This document shows positions 28,530 through 38,561 of a stretch of DNA of 64,000 nucleotides, one piece after another. The notes under the pieces were generated by a model that saw only the letters and a program-made list of their open reading frames with translations, was not told the origin of the DNA and did no database searches. The DNA comes from Chryseobacterium jejuense (GTDB lineage: Bacteria; Bacteroidota; Bacteroidia; Flavobacteriales; Weeksellaceae). The translations under genes were made by a program, and so were the position numbers. Location of the stretch: assembly GCF_017877355.1 (NCBI RefSeq), contig NZ_JAGIPR010000004.1:248001-312000 (forward strand), written 5' to 3'. Positions within the stretch are counted from its first letter, which is position 1. Each line of letters begins with the position of its first letter.

Positions 28530-29942
28530 TTATTTTTTAACCAGCAATGCTATATTTTCTACGTGATGAGTTTGTGGGAACATGTCTACCGGTAATATTT
28601 TTACTACTGTATAATGTTCTTTCATCAATGCCAGATCTCTAGCCTGTGTTGCTGAGTTACAACTTACATAGACTACTTTTTCCGGAGCTAATTTTAAGAT
28701 TTGCTCAACTACTTTTTGGTGCATACCATCTCTTGGCGGATCAGTAATCAAAACGTCTGCTTTTGGATGGTTCTCCATAAATTCATCATTAAAGACATTT
28801 TTCATATCTCCACAATAGAAAGTTGTATTGGTAAGACCATTTAATTCAGCATGTTCAATAGCTGCATCAATAGCTTCCTGAACAGATTCTATTCCGATTA
28901 CCTGTTTTGCGTTTCTTGCCACATACTGAGCAATGGTTCCTGTTCCGGTATATAGGTCATATACTACTTCATCACCTTTTAGGTCTGCAAATTCAAGTGT
29001 CTTTCTGTATAATTCCAACGCTTGCTTATAATTGGTCTGGAAGAATGATTTCGGTCCGATTTTAAACTTCAGGCCATCCATTTCTTCCATTAAATATCCT
29101 TCACCAAAATATACATTAATATCCAGGTCGTAGATAGAGTCATTGGCTTTTGGATTAATAGCATACACCAATGTTTTGATCTGTGGAAATTTCTCAAGGA
29201 TATATGCAAAAAGCTTCTCTCGGTTTTCTTTTTCTTCTCTAAAAAGCTGGAATAATACCATCCATTCTCCTTTAGAGTTTTGTCTCATCATTAAGGTTCT
29301 CAGGAATCCTTCATGGTTTCTTACATCAAAGAAATCCAATCCGTTCTCAACAGCATATTCTTTTACTGCCAGTCTGATGGCATTAGAAGGATCTTCCTGC
29401 AGGAAACATTCTTTAAGGTCTAAAATCTTACTCCACATTCCTGGAATATGGAATCCTAAGGCGTCTTTACTTCCAAAATTTTCCTCAGAGCTGATTTCAT
29501 ATTGAGTAAGCCATCTTGCATTGGAGAAAGAAAACTCCATTTTGTTTCTATAGAAATATTGCTCTTGTGAGCCCAGGATTGATACGGTTTCAAAATCTTC
29601 AATCCCACCAATTCTTTTGATATTGTTATATACTTCTTCCTGTTTGAAATCAAGCTGCTTTTCATAGCTCATATTTTGCCATTTGCATCCTCCACAAGTT
29701 CCAAAGTGAACACATTTTGGTTCTGTTCTGAAAGGAGACTTTTCCAAGACCTCTACCGCTTCTCCTTCATAATATTTGGATTTGGCTTTTTTCACTCTTA
29801 CATTGACAATATCTCCCGGAATTGCCCCTGAAACCAATACTGTTTTACCATCTTCCGTTTTCCCGATTGCCACTCCTTTTGCTCCGGCAGTTAACAGCTT
29901 TATATTTTCAAGAACTAAATTTTTCTTATTCTTTCTGCTCAT
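28530..29942 (-). CDS. rlmD: 23S rRNA (uracil-C5)-methyltransferase, RlmD/RumA type
   Basis: 470 aa from the ATG giving MSRKNKKNLVLENIKL; an upstream in-frame start would add 20 residues unlike the family. It methylates a uridine of 23S rRNA at C5 using S-adenosylmethionine. A TRAM domain (about 8-65) is followed by the iron-sulphur cysteines in CVHFGTCGGCKW. The SAM site is VYDLYTGTGTIAQYVA, with DPPRDGMHQKV and the catalytic Cys in VVYVSCNSATQARDL. Which uridine it modifies cannot be told from sequence alone (RlmD and RlmCD relatives differ). Confidence 0.9.
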   Translation of the reverse strand: MSRKNKKNLVLENIKLLTAGAKGVAIGKTEDGKTVLVSGAIPGDIVNVRVKKAKSKYYEGEAVEVLEKSPFRTEPKCVHFGTCGGCKWQNMSYEKQLDFKQEEVYNNIKRIGGIEDFETVSILGSQEQYFYRNKMEFSFSNARWLTQYEISSEENFGSKDALGFHIPGMWSKILDLKECFLQEDPSNAIRLAVKEYAVENGLDFFDVRNHEGFLRTLMMRQNSKGEWMVLFQLFREEKENREKLFAYILEKFPQIKTLVYAINPKANDSIYDLDINVYFGEGYLMEEMDGLKFKIGPKSFFQTNYKQALELYRKTLEFADLKGDEVVYDLYTGTGTIAQYVARNAKQVIGIESVQEAIDAAIEHAELNGLTNTTFYCGDMKNVFNDEFMENHPKADVLITDPPRDGMHQKVVEQILKLAPEKVVYVSCNSATQARDLALMKEHYTVVKILPVDMFPQTHHVENIALLVKK

Positions 29943-30009
29943 TCTAAAATTTTCTATTTTTCCTAATCGAAACTTTAAAAGTTTCACTTTGCAAAAATAC
30001 AATAAAAAA

Positions 30010-30031
30010 AACCTTATCCGAGGATAAGGTT
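30010..30031 (-). terminator. Terminator of the thioredoxin-fold lipoprotein gene
   Basis: Stem AACCTTATCC/GGATAAGGTT with a 2-base loop, followed on the minus strand by a run of T. Confidence 0.85.
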
Positions 30032-30051
30032 CTGATCTATATTAAAGTTTA

Positions 30052-31581
30052 TTATTTTGTAGGTGCTGGCTGAGGATTTGCTTGCTGTTGTGCAGCAGGA
30101 TCAATCTGCAATTGTGGCTGCACCTGTGCATTTGGATCTACTTTTGGAGCTGAAAGCCCTGTTAGTTTATCTAAAATAGTTACCAGTTCCTGCTCACCAA
30201 GGTTTACAAATGATCTACTGGCAATTTTTCCATCTTTATCAACAATAACAAAGCAAGGTAATTTAAATCCGTATACTCCATATTTTTTAGCAATATCAGA
30301 CTCCATTCCTTTTTCTCCGTATACATTTACTCCTTGAATACCTTTTAATAATGAATTGCTAGTTTTAATAAACTGATCTTTTGTATCATCTACGTTTACA
30401 AAAACAAAGTTCATTTTGGTTTTGTAGAAATTAACAACTTCTTTTAAAACCGGTACTGTAGCTTCTCCAATATAAGGATTCCATGAAGCATAGAAGAATA
30501 GCATATAAGGTTTTCCTTTATTTTCAGAAAGCTTGTATGCTTTTCCATCCTGTTTTACTAAAGCAGCTTCCGGAGCTACTTCTCCGATTTTAAGACCTGT
30601 AATTGCCATCTGCATTTTTAACAGATCATTTTTGATGGTAGCGTCTTTGATATCCGTATCAATTAATTTTTTGATTTTATCAATATTTGCAGTTGTAGTA
30701 GTTGGATGGATATCAGCCTGAGCCATTACAAATGCTAAAAGATAATCTTTCGCTGTTTGGGAAATATCTTTTTTAGTGCTTAAATATTTAGCAAACATTT
30801 CTGAAGTGGTAATTCCAGTTTTATTTTTACTGTTTGCTTCTGCATATTTCTGGAAATCAGGAGTCATTTTCACAAGAAGATATTGTCTGTAAAGTGGAAT
30901 AGTTTTCACCATAGCCTCTTTATCATTATCCAGTTTAGCCTGATAGTCCGTTAAAGCCTTGGAAGGTTTATAAGACGGATTACCTGCCATAGCACCGTGA
31001 GACATTTCATAATTGGCAAGAAGGTTAAGAACGGTTACTTTAATATCGTTTTTCTTCCATTCCAAAAGTGCTTTGCTAGGATTATTTTTAGCTGCAAGAT
31101 CATCAACATTTTTATTGATGTCTGCTTCTACTTTTTGCATCCCTTTAACGAAAGCTGATTCATCTCCGGCCATTAATTGTCTCAGGTCAATTTTATTACC
31201 ATATTCGCCTAAGAACTTCTGAGAGGCTGTAAGGAAATCGTTATTCTTTTTAGCATCTCCTGTAATAACATATTCGTTAGGGAATGTCATTGCATTTCCT
31301 GAGATATTTACTTTTTGTCCTCCTTCAAGGTAGATCAGGTTTTGTTTGTTAGCATAATTGATAACATACATTCCGTCTTTAGGAGCTTCAAAGCTTCCTG
31401 AAAAGTTACCCTCTTTATCAAGACCGATATTAATTAAAGGTAGTGTTCCTACTCCGGAAGCTTCTACAAATTCGATTCTTTCTAATGGTGAGCTTCCTGT
31501 AATTTTTCCTTTTACTTCTACTTTTTTTGAACAAGACATCACGAAGATCGCAATGATAAACAATAAAAGATATTTTTTCAT
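30052..31581 (-). CDS. Thioredoxin-fold lipoprotein lacking CxxC
   Basis: 509 aa lipoprotein (signal MKKYLLLFIIAIFVMSC, Cys17). It has an N-terminal DUF4369-like beta domain (about 20-105), a helical middle (about 110-330) and a C-terminal TlpA/AhpC-like thioredoxin fold (about 333-475). The active-site position reads FYASWNPYIGEATVPVLKEV: WCxxC has become WNPYIG, so both redox cysteines are gone, while the cis-Pro loop (KLPCFVIVD) remains. A Pro/Gln-rich tail (QPQLQIDPAAQQQANPQPAP) follows. The family works in envelope thiol chemistry, but this protein cannot do disulphide exchange by the usual mechanism. It probably faces the periplasm. A lone Cys in the cis-Pro loop is the only extra cysteine. 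Confidence 0.85.
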   Translation of the reverse strand: MKKYLLLFIIAIFVMSCSKKVEVKGKITGSSPLERIEFVEASGVGTLPLINIGLDKEGNFSGSFEAPKDGMYVINYANKQNLIYLEGGQKVNISGNAMTFPNEYVITGDAKKNNDFLTASQKFLGEYGNKIDLRQLMAGDESAFVKGMQKVEADINKNVDDLAAKNNPSKALLEWKKNDIKVTVLNLLANYEMSHGAMAGNPSYKPSKALTDYQAKLDNDKEAMVKTIPLYRQYLLVKMTPDFQKYAEANSKNKTGITTSEMFAKYLSTKKDISQTAKDYLLAFVMAQADIHPTTTTANIDKIKKLIDTDIKDATIKNDLLKMQMAITGLKIGEVAPEAALVKQDGKAYKLSENKGKPYMLFFYASWNPYIGEATVPVLKEVVNFYKTKMNFVFVNVDDTKDQFIKTSNSLLKGIQGVNVYGEKGMESDIAKKYGVYGFKLPCFVIVDKDGKIASRSFVNLGEQELVTILDKLTGLSAPKVDPNAQVQPQLQIDPAAQQQANPQPAPTK

Positions 31582-31600
31582 TTCAATTTTTAATATTACA

Positions 31601-31608
31601 CAAAAATA
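31601..31608 (-). promoter_or_regulatory. Promoter -7 element, thioredoxin-fold lipoprotein
   Basis: TATTTTTG on the minus strand fits TAnnTTTG and lies 20 bases before the ATG. No convincing -33 element. Confidence 0.55.
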
Positions 31609-31841
31609 CGCTTTTTAGGGCATGTTAATTCACACTGATAATTTTTTTTAAAAATTTTATTACTACCAGTAGAAAGTGATGTTCAATTATTTTATCAATC
31701 AATTTTTTACTGGTAAAAACAATGGATATGATGTACTTTTACATCACTCAACTGCCCTCCAAATATATACTTATTCAGCAAAGTAAACCTAAGATCTGTT
31801 AATAAGTTAACAAACTTTAACAGCTAAACAGCCTATATAAA

Positions 31842-31872
31842 AAAAATCGCCCCCGAAACGAGGGCGATTTTT
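31842..31872 (-). terminator. Terminator of the sdhCAB operon
   Basis: Stem AAAAATCGCCC/GGGCGATTTTT with a 9-base loop, followed on the minus strand by T-rich sequence, 18 bases after the sdhB stop. Confidence 0.9.
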
Positions 31873-31890
31873 AAGTATTTTGAATCAATT

Positions 31891-32658
31891 CTATCCTTGA
31901 TCTACAAGAGCAGACATGTATTCTCTGTTCATTCTTGCGATATTCTCAAGAGAAATACCTTTAGGACACTCAACTTCACAAGCACCAGTGTTTGAGCAGT
32001 TTCCGAATCCTTCTTCGTCCATAGCTTTCACCATGTTTAGAACTCTTCTCTTAGCTTCTACTCTACCTTGAGGGAGTAATGCATACTGAGAAACTTTAGC
32101 TCCCACGAATAGCATTGCTGATCCGTTTTTACATGTAGCCACACAAGCTCCACATCCGATACAGGCAGCAGCATCCATTGCTTTGTCTGCATCTTCTTTA
32201 GGAACAGGAATAGCGTTAGCATCCAATGTATTTCCTGAAGTGTTCACAGAAATGAAACCACCTGCGGCCATTACTCTGTCAAATGCGCTTCTGTCTACCA
32301 TTAAGTCTTTAATAACAGGGAAAGCAGCACTTCTCCAAGGTTCAATAACGATAGTTTCTCCATCTTTGAACATTCTCATGTGAAGCTGACAGGTAGTAAT
32401 ACCTGTATCAGGACCATGGGCTCTACCGTTGATGTAAAGAGAACACATACCGCAGATACCTTCACGACAGTCGTGATCGAAAGCGATAGGTTCTTTACCT
32501 TCGTTAATTAAATTTTCGTTCAGGATATCCAACATCTCCAAAAATGAAGAATCTGTAGATACATCTGATATTTTGTAGGTCTCAAACTGACCTTTAGATT
32601 TATTATTTTTTTGTCTCCAAATTTTCAGCGTAAGATGTAAGCCTTTTTTTGCACTCAT
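31891..32658 (-). CDS. sdhB: Succinate dehydrogenase iron-sulphur subunit
   Basis: 255 aa. It passes electrons from the flavoprotein to the membrane quinone site. The [2Fe-2S] ligands are visible in [18 protein letters not shown], with a later Cys in TTCQLHMR. The two C-terminal cluster motifs are [15 protein letters not shown] and [14 protein letters not shown]. It follows sdhA by 24 bases and is last in the sdhCAB operon. The sequence is of the type B (Wolinella/Bacillus-like) form of the enzyme. Confidence 0.96.
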   Translation of the reverse strand: MSAKKGLHLTLKIWRQKNNKSKGQFETYKISDVSTDSSFLEMLDILNENLINEGKEPIAFDHDCREGICGMCSLYINGRAHGPDTGITTCQLHMRMFKDGETIVIEPWRSAAFPVIKDLMVDRSAFDRVMAAGGFISVNTSGNTLDANAIPVPKEDADKAMDAAACIGCGACVATCKNGSAMLFVGAKVSQYALLPQGRVEAKRRVLNMVKAMDEEGFGNCSNTGACEVECPKGISLENIARMNREYMSALVDQG

Positions 32659-32682
32659 AATGTTATATTTATAGGTTGGAGA

Positions 32683-34695
32683 TTATTTGTAACTTCTAGT
32701 TTTAACCTCGATGTTGTCGTAGATCAGTTCTTCTTTATGCAACACTTCCGCATTGATATCTGCTCCCTGATATTCCCAAGCTCCAACGTATTTGAAGTTT
32801 ACGTCGTCTCTTTCCGCTTCCCCGTCCGGAGTAGCGTGATCCCAACGGAAGTGACCACCACAAGATTCTTCTCTGTTTAGCGCATCGATAGCCATTAATT
32901 GTCCTAATTCAAGGAAGTCTGCTACTCTGAATGCTTTTTCAAGCTCAGTGTTCATTCCTTCTCCTTCACCAGGAACTTTTACGTTCTTCCAGAAGTCGTT
33001 TCTTACTTCTTCAATTTCTTTGATTGCTTCTTTTAACCCTTCCGGAGTTCTACCCATTCCTACTTTATTCCACATAATGTGTCCCAATTTCTTGTGGAAG
33101 TGGTCTACTGAATGAGTTCCTTTATTATTAATGAAGAAATCAACTTTATCTTTAATTTCTTTTTCAGCTTCGTCAAACGCTGCTGAGTTGGTAGGAATTG
33201 CTCCTGTTCTGATATCTGCAGAAAGGTAATCTGCGATTGTATAAGGTAATACGAAATATCCGTCTGCAAGACCTTGCATCAATGCAGATGCTCCAAGTCT
33301 GTTAGCTCCGTGATCAGAAAAGTTTGCTTCACCAATTACGAAACATCCCGGAATTGTAGACTGAAGGTTATAATCAACCCATACACCACCCATTGTATAG
33401 TGAACTGCAGGATAGATCTTCATTGGAGTTTTGTAAGGATCATCAGCAGTAATCTTTTCGTACATTACGAATAGGTTACCATATTTCTCCTCAACCCAGC
33501 TCTTACCAAGATCATAGATCTGCTGATCTGTAGGATTGTGAATATGTTTTTCAATAGCGGCTTCTTTACCTTTTTTCATGATCTCTGTAGAGAAATCCAG
33601 GTAAACACCTTCCTGAGTATCATTATTTTCGATTCCGTATCCAGCATCACATCTTTCTTTAGCTGCTCTTGAAGCAACGTCTCTCGGTACAAGGTTACCG
33701 AATGCAGGATATCTTCTTTCTAAATAGTAATCTCTATCTTCTTCTTTAATGTTTTCAGGTCTTAATTTACCTTCTCTGATGGCTACTGAATCTTCAATCT
33801 TTTTAGGAACCCAGATTCTTCCTGAGTTTCTTAATGATTCAGACATCAAAGTTAATTTAGACTGCTGAGTTCCGTGAACCGGAATACAAGTAGGGTGAAT
33901 CTGTACGTAGCAAGGGTTTGCGAAGTAAGCTCCTTTTTTATGGATTTTCCAAGCAGCAGAAACGTTAGATCCCATTGCATTGGTAGAAAGGAAATATACG
34001 TTTCCATAACCTCCTGAAGCAATAACAACTGCGTGAGCAGAGTGTCTTTCAATTTCACCTGTTACAAGGTTTCTTGCGATAATTCCTCTTGCTTTTCCGT
34101 CAACAATTACTAGGTCAAGCATTTCATGACGATTGTACATCTTGATTCTTCCTTTACCGATCTGACGGCTCATTGAAGAATATGCACCTAATAATAACTG
34201 TTGTCCTGTTTGTCCTTTTGCATAGAACGTTCTTTTTACCTGAACCCCACCAAATGAACGGTTATCTAGCTGACCGCCATAATCTCTACCGAAAGGAACT
34301 CCCTGAGAAACACACTGGTCAATAATATTTGCAGAAACTTCAGCTAATCGGTAAACGTTAGCCTCTCTTGCTCTATAGTCACCACCTTTAATGGTATCAT
34401 AGAATAATCTGTAGGTAGAGTCACCATCTCCTTGGTAATTCTTAGCTGCATTAATCCCTCCTTGAGCTGCAATAGAGTGTGCTCTTCTTGGAGAATCCTG
34501 ATAGCAGAATGCTTTTACATTATATCCTTGCTCAGCTAAAGTAGCTGCAGCAGAACCTCCTGCTAAACCTGTACCTACAACAATAATATCAATCTTATCT
34601 CTGTTGTTTGGTGCAACAAGGTTCATATGATCTTTATGATTTTTCCACTTGTCTTTAAGAGGACCCGCTGGAATTCTTGAATCTAATTTACTCAT
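32683..34695 (-). CDS. sdhA: Succinate dehydrogenase flavoprotein subunit
   Basis: 670 aa. It oxidises succinate to fumarate with covalently bound FAD in the TCA cycle and respiratory chain. The Rossmann FAD motif is [19 protein letters not shown], and the flavin-attaching His is in [18 protein letters not shown]. The substrate-site motifs [11 protein letters not shown] and [12 protein letters not shown] follow, and the C-terminal domain carries [10 protein letters not shown]. The 670-aa length is typical of Bacteroidota enzymes, longer than the 590 of proteobacterial SdhA. It lies 15 bases after sdhC. Confidence 0.97.
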   Translation of the reverse strand: MSKLDSRIPAGPLKDKWKNHKDHMNLVAPNNRDKIDIIVVGTGLAGGSAAATLAEQGYNVKAFCYQDSPRRAHSIAAQGGINAAKNYQGDGDSTYRLFYDTIKGGDYRAREANVYRLAEVSANIIDQCVSQGVPFGRDYGGQLDNRSFGGVQVKRTFYAKGQTGQQLLLGAYSSMSRQIGKGRIKMYNRHEMLDLVIVDGKARGIIARNLVTGEIERHSAHAVVIASGGYGNVYFLSTNAMGSNVSAAWKIHKKGAYFANPCYVQIHPTCIPVHGTQQSKLTLMSESLRNSGRIWVPKKIEDSVAIREGKLRPENIKEEDRDYYLERRYPAFGNLVPRDVASRAAKERCDAGYGIENNDTQEGVYLDFSTEIMKKGKEAAIEKHIHNPTDQQIYDLGKSWVEEKYGNLFVMYEKITADDPYKTPMKIYPAVHYTMGGVWVDYNLQSTIPGCFVIGEANFSDHGANRLGASALMQGLADGYFVLPYTIADYLSADIRTGAIPTNSAAFDEAEKEIKDKVDFFINNKGTHSVDHFHKKLGHIMWNKVGMGRTPEGLKEAIKEIEEVRNDFWKNVKVPGEGEGMNTELEKAFRVADFLELGQLMAIDALNREESCGGHFRWDHATPDGEAERDDVNFKYVGAWEYQGADINAEVLHKEELIYDNIEVKTRSYK

Positions 34696-34710
34696 ACTAG
34701 TATATTGATA

Positions 34711-35373
34711 TTATTGAGTTATAAAATGAAAAACTGCCACGATGATAAATCCTGCCGGAATAAGGATAGAATACCATGTTCCGAAAGCCTTAATCACAGG
34801 CGTGTATTTTGGATGTCTTGCTCCGATAGACTGGAATGAAGACTGAAATCCGTGAGCTAAGTGTAAGCCCAATAGTATAAAAGAGATCACATATAAAGCG
34901 ACTCTCCAAAGGTCAGCAAACTTCTCATGAAGCTCTGGCCAGAAACGTTCTGAATCAGGAGCTATTCCCTCTACATACTTATAATTGATTTCATGTAACC
35001 AGAAATCATATAAGTGAAGCGCCAAGAAAGCCAACACAACTGCCCCCGAAATAATCATATTTCTGGACATCCATGAAGAATTTACAGCAGCATTGTTTGA
35101 TGCATACTTTATTGGACGCGCTTTATTATTCTTGATCTCCAATACAAATCCCATCGCAAAATGGAATATTACTGCAAAACCAAGAATAGGCTGCATTAAG
35201 AACTGCACAAAAGGATTATAGCCCATAAACTCAGATGCTGTATTAAATGCATCCCTGTTTAGAACTGATAACAAATTGGTTGTCAAATGCAGTATAAGAA
35301 AAACCAGCAAAAACATAGCTGATAATGCCATAGCGTATTTTCTACCTATCGTAGAACTCGTTAAACCTGCCAT
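34711..35373 (-). CDS. sdhC: Succinate dehydrogenase cytochrome b subunit
   Basis: 220 aa with five hydrophobic segments, each carrying histidines (for example FLILHLTTNLL, AVIFHFAMGFVLE, FLALHLYDFWLHEI, LGLHLAHGFQSS). This is the single-subunit, two-haem b type used by type B succinate:quinone oxidoreductases, so no sdhD is needed. It is first in the sdhCAB operon on the minus strand. Its start is the only one in the frame that gives the family N-terminus. Confidence 0.94.
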   Translation of the reverse strand: MAGLTSSTIGRKYAMALSAMFLLVFLILHLTTNLLSVLNRDAFNTASEFMGYNPFVQFLMQPILGFAVIFHFAMGFVLEIKNNKARPIKYASNNAAVNSSWMSRNMIISGAVVLAFLALHLYDFWLHEINYKYVEGIAPDSERFWPELHEKFADLWRVALYVISFILLGLHLAHGFQSSFQSIGARHPKYTPVIKAFGTWYSILIPAGFIIVAVFHFITQ

Positions 35374-35397
35374 ATAAGTTTAAATTTGAATTTCCCA

Positions 35398-35442
35398 CAA
35401 AATTAAGAAATGTTAACAATATCGAAAAGTGAGAAATCTCAC
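35398..35442 (-). promoter_or_regulatory. Upstream region of sdhC with -7 element and palindrome
   Basis: The minus strand has TAATTTTG (35398-35405), fitting TAnnTTTG, 25 bases before the ATG. Just upstream lies GTGAGA-AA-TCTCAC (35429-35442), a 6-base-arm palindrome that could be a regulator site. No regulator is identified. Confidence 0.4.
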
Positions 35443-35519
35443 AATTAGACAGTTTGTAACCTTTCTAAATAAGAGCCCTGCATGTTGTTAATAAAGGAAA
35501 ACAAAAAAATCATAAATCT

Positions 35520-37298
35520 TTATTCCATATCATAAATCTGATCTCCAAAAACTATTTTTTTAGTTGAAAAAGGAATCCGTTTTATTTCAAATTGATCTAT
35601 TCTTCTGAAAGAACAATAAGGTTCAATGATATATTGTAAAACCTTTTCTCTATCTACCCTATCAGGAATCCAAAAACAGACATTATTTCCTTTCTTTATG
35701 GAGAGGATTTTATTCTTATGAAAGGAATACAAAAGTACTTCTTCCTTCTGATTTTCAACAATATTACATCCGATTCTTATCATCAAGAACACCAAAATAG
35801 TGATTATGAAATTCATTGAATTTTTAAAGTTTATTTTTAAAATCAATGCTCTTAACAAATATATTGCCATTGAGATGGCTAATACTTCAATCAGATTCAT
35901 CGGAATACTTTTAATTAATACCATATCTGCTCCGGCAAACCAGTGAATAACCTTCAGAAGTATTTGTATAACTCCATCATACAATTTATTAATAAAACTG
36001 AAATCCAGACCAAAGGCAATAAGAAAGGTCATCAAAAATGAAAACACAATAATCACTTCAGAAAAAGGAACAATAATAATATTGGCAATAATCGAAACAA
36101 ATGAAAACTGGTGAAAATAATACAGGACCAACGGAAGCGTTGCCAACTGGGCTGACAAGGATATTGTAATGGTATTAAAGATTAGTTTTTTTAAATAATT
36201 ATCTGCTCTTGGAAAATATTTTAAAAGTGGCTGATTCAACCAAAAAATTCCTAATACCGCCAAAAAACTAAGCTGAAAACCCACATCAAAAAGCTGCTGA
36301 GTGTCAAGAATTAAAATAACAAATGCTGACAATGCCAACGAGTGCAGTAAATCTGGTTTTCTCTGTAATAAGACAAAAATAAAATACACACTTAACATGA
36401 TACATGACCTAAGCACCGAATTTCCAAAGCCGATAAATAAAGCAAACAACCAAATAAACATCAAACTTAAAATAATTGAATATTTCCTGAATTGCAAAGG
36501 AATACAACGGACCATTAAAAAATAAAAAAGTCCGAAAATAATCACAATATGAGTTCCGGAAATAGCTAATAAGTGCACCAGCCCAGATCGGTTGAAATCT
36601 TGTACAGTACCCATATCCATTTCTGTTCGGTCTGCCAGGATAATTCCTTTCAAAAATGTCTGAGTAGTTCCGGACATATCTGTTTTATCTATTTTCTGTA
36701 AAACGTTGAGTCTGTATTGCCGGATTTGTTCAGCAGAACTTAAATCATTCCGTTCTACAGCAGAAAAATCTTTCGAAAGATAAATTTGATAGTCAATATC
36801 CTTTCGTTTAAGATATTTCGCATAATTGAATTGAAAATCGTATTGGGGCTGCCGAGGCTGTGTGATATAGGCTTCAGCTTTATAATAATTCTTATAATCT
36901 AATTCTTTATGATTTTTCGGAATATAAATAATTGAATTAAAACTTTTTTTTCCTAGTTGAGCTATTCCTTCATACTTTTTATATTTTTCTGTTGAATTTA
37001 ATTTCTGGGAAATTTTAAAAATAATTGTCTCCCTTTTATTCGCAGAGATATTAACTTTTGGAGAAGGATTATTAAAGAAATGAAAAACTAAACCCATTCC
37101 GAAGAAAAGTGCCCCAAACAAAATAACCCTGGTTTTATGTAAAAAATAAGTATTGAAGAATATAGAAATTAAAATTCCAGTTTCAATGATAGCCACACCA
37201 TAAATCCCTTCTTTTCCCAATAAGAAATAATCCTGAAAAAAAATTCCAAGGATAAAGCATATAACTAAGATCAATAGGGGTTCCTTATTCAATTCCAA
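35520..37298 (-). CDS. comEC: ComEC/Rec2-family DNA uptake channel
   Basis: 592 aa integral membrane protein with about ten hydrophobic segments. The N-terminal soluble region (DUF4131-like, about 60-200) is followed by the Competence domain, with LAISGTHIVIIFGL at about 245 and GNSVLRSCIM at about 294. The C-terminal metallo-beta-lactamase-like domain of Bacillus ComEC is absent; only about 90 residues follow the last membrane segment. This short form is common in Bacteroidota. It is proposed to move single-stranded DNA across the inner membrane in transformation. It sits alone, 150 bases after sdhC. Confidence 0.85.
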   Translation of the reverse strand: MELNKEPLLILVICFILGIFFQDYFLLGKEGIYGVAIIETGILISIFFNTYFLHKTRVILFGALFFGMGLVFHFFNNPSPKVNISANKRETIIFKISQKLNSTEKYKKYEGIAQLGKKSFNSIIYIPKNHKELDYKNYYKAEAYITQPRQPQYDFQFNYAKYLKRKDIDYQIYLSKDFSAVERNDLSSAEQIRQYRLNVLQKIDKTDMSGTTQTFLKGIILADRTEMDMGTVQDFNRSGLVHLLAISGTHIVIIFGLFYFLMVRCIPLQFRKYSIILSLMFIWLFALFIGFGNSVLRSCIMLSVYFIFVLLQRKPDLLHSLALSAFVILILDTQQLFDVGFQLSFLAVLGIFWLNQPLLKYFPRADNYLKKLIFNTITISLSAQLATLPLVLYYFHQFSFVSIIANIIIVPFSEVIIVFSFLMTFLIAFGLDFSFINKLYDGVIQILLKVIHWFAGADMVLIKSIPMNLIEVLAISMAIYLLRALILKINFKNSMNFIITILVFLMIRIGCNIVENQKEEVLLYSFHKNKILSIKKGNNVCFWIPDRVDREKVLQYIIEPYCSFRRIDQFEIKRIPFSTKKIVFGDQIYDME

Positions 37299-37365
37299 TT
37301 AAATATATCACCAAGATAAGAAATTGAGCATCTGATTGTTATCACTGTAATTACTAAATAAAACA

Positions 37366-37395
37366 CCCTGCTATCTTCAAAGAGATTAACAGGGC
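37366..37395 (-). terminator. Weak terminator of the GH99-like gene
   Basis: Imperfect hairpin CCCTG...CAGGG with a partly paired interior, followed on the minus strand by a moderately T-rich tract. Weaker than the other terminators in the window. Confidence 0.45.
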
Positions 37396-37436
37396 GCTTA
37401 TTTTTTTGCTATGAAATTACGTTTAGATAAAAAGTT

Positions 37437-38528
37437 TTACTTTCCTTTCAAAAACTTATCTGCTAAACGCTTTGTTTCTTTGATGTACATCCATGGATCT
37501 TTTCCATAGTTTTCGTAGATGAATCCTTTTATCTTTTTAGGAATTGCAGGTTCTATCTGTGTTCCCTCATGCCATTCGTTAAATGAAGTAATTCCTATAA
37601 ATTCAGGGTTAATTTTAATGGCTGCATCAAACATTCTTTCATAATATTTTCCATCTTCTCTGCTTTTAAAATTAGCTTCATTCCAAGGTCTGATTCTAGT
37701 ATCTGAATAGCCTGGGCCCACGCATGGGATAAAAATAAGATGATGATCTTTTGCATATTGAGCCATATACTCCCAATTAGAAGTTGTGCTTCCAAAAACA
37801 AAACCTTCACTGGCAAAATAAGTGTAGAAACCATCAAAACCGGAAGTATCAAAAAAAGCTGAATCATTTTTCTCTACCCATAAACCGATGTAATAGCCAT
37901 CTAATTCTGTATTACGTATTGTTTTCTCTCCGTTTTTAGAAAGCAGTTTCGACCACTCTTCCGGAGCTATTTTATAACTGTCATATACATAATACAAAGG
38001 TTTTCCATCTTTTTTGTAAAAGGCATGATGATGAGCATATGTTTTCACAAGATAAGAAAGCTGATCTTTAAGTTCTGTAACAGATTTATAGAACGGTTCT
38101 ATATGAAAGGCTATTTTTAAATTAAAACGGTCAGCAATATCCAGATACTGCATCACACTTTTATCGGTAAAAGAATCTTTTCCCAGCCAGCTTACCACCA
38201 CAACACCTACACCAGCCTCTTTCATCATCTTCATGTGTTTTTCTATGACCGTTCTATCATTAGAACTGTAATTACCCAATGCCGGATAAAAGTTGGCCCC
38301 AATATCTTCCCCTCCTTTGTAATTTCCGAGATTATTCCATTTAGGGTTGCTCCAATGAGGGATAATTTCATGATTCCAATGCTGCAGGTCGCCATCAGTT
38401 TTCTGGTTTCCATACCAACCATAATAGAATATCTGAACTTTATCTTTCAATACAGCTTCTTTCTGAGCAAAACTTATTGAAAAAATTGTACAGGCAATTA
38501 ATAATAGAAAATTCTTTAGATGTTTCAT
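37437..38528 (-). CDS. GH99-like secreted glycosidase
   Basis: 363 aa with a signal peptide (MKHLKNFLLLIACTIFSISFA, then QKEAV). The sequence resembles glycoside hydrolase family 99 (endo-alpha-mannosidase family): VQIFYYGWYGNQKTDGDLQHWNHEIIP-like start, DIADRFNLKIAFHIEPFY, PLYYVYDSYKI, and the conserved TSFNEWHEGTQIEPA (about 317-331). The last holds the two Glu residues expected for catalysis in the family. It may act on mannan or N-glycan-like chains, but the exact substrate is not established. No T9SS sorting domain is present, so the periplasm is likely. Upstream is lpxB on the same strand. Confidence 0.82.
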   Translation of the reverse strand: MKHLKNFLLLIACTIFSISFAQKEAVLKDKVQIFYYGWYGNQKTDGDLQHWNHEIIPHWSNPKWNNLGNYKGGEDIGANFYPALGNYSSNDRTVIEKHMKMMKEAGVGVVVVSWLGKDSFTDKSVMQYLDIADRFNLKIAFHIEPFYKSVTELKDQLSYLVKTYAHHHAFYKKDGKPLYYVYDSYKIAPEEWSKLLSKNGEKTIRNTELDGYYIGLWVEKNDSAFFDTSGFDGFYTYFASEGFVFGSTTSNWEYMAQYAKDHHLIFIPCVGPGYSDTRIRPWNEANFKSREDGKYYERMFDAAIKINPEFIGITSFNEWHEGTQIEPAIPKKIKGFIYENYGKDPWMYIKETKRLADKFLKGK

Positions 38529-38561
38529 GGTAATGAAGGAATTATATTTCCGGAATTCGTC

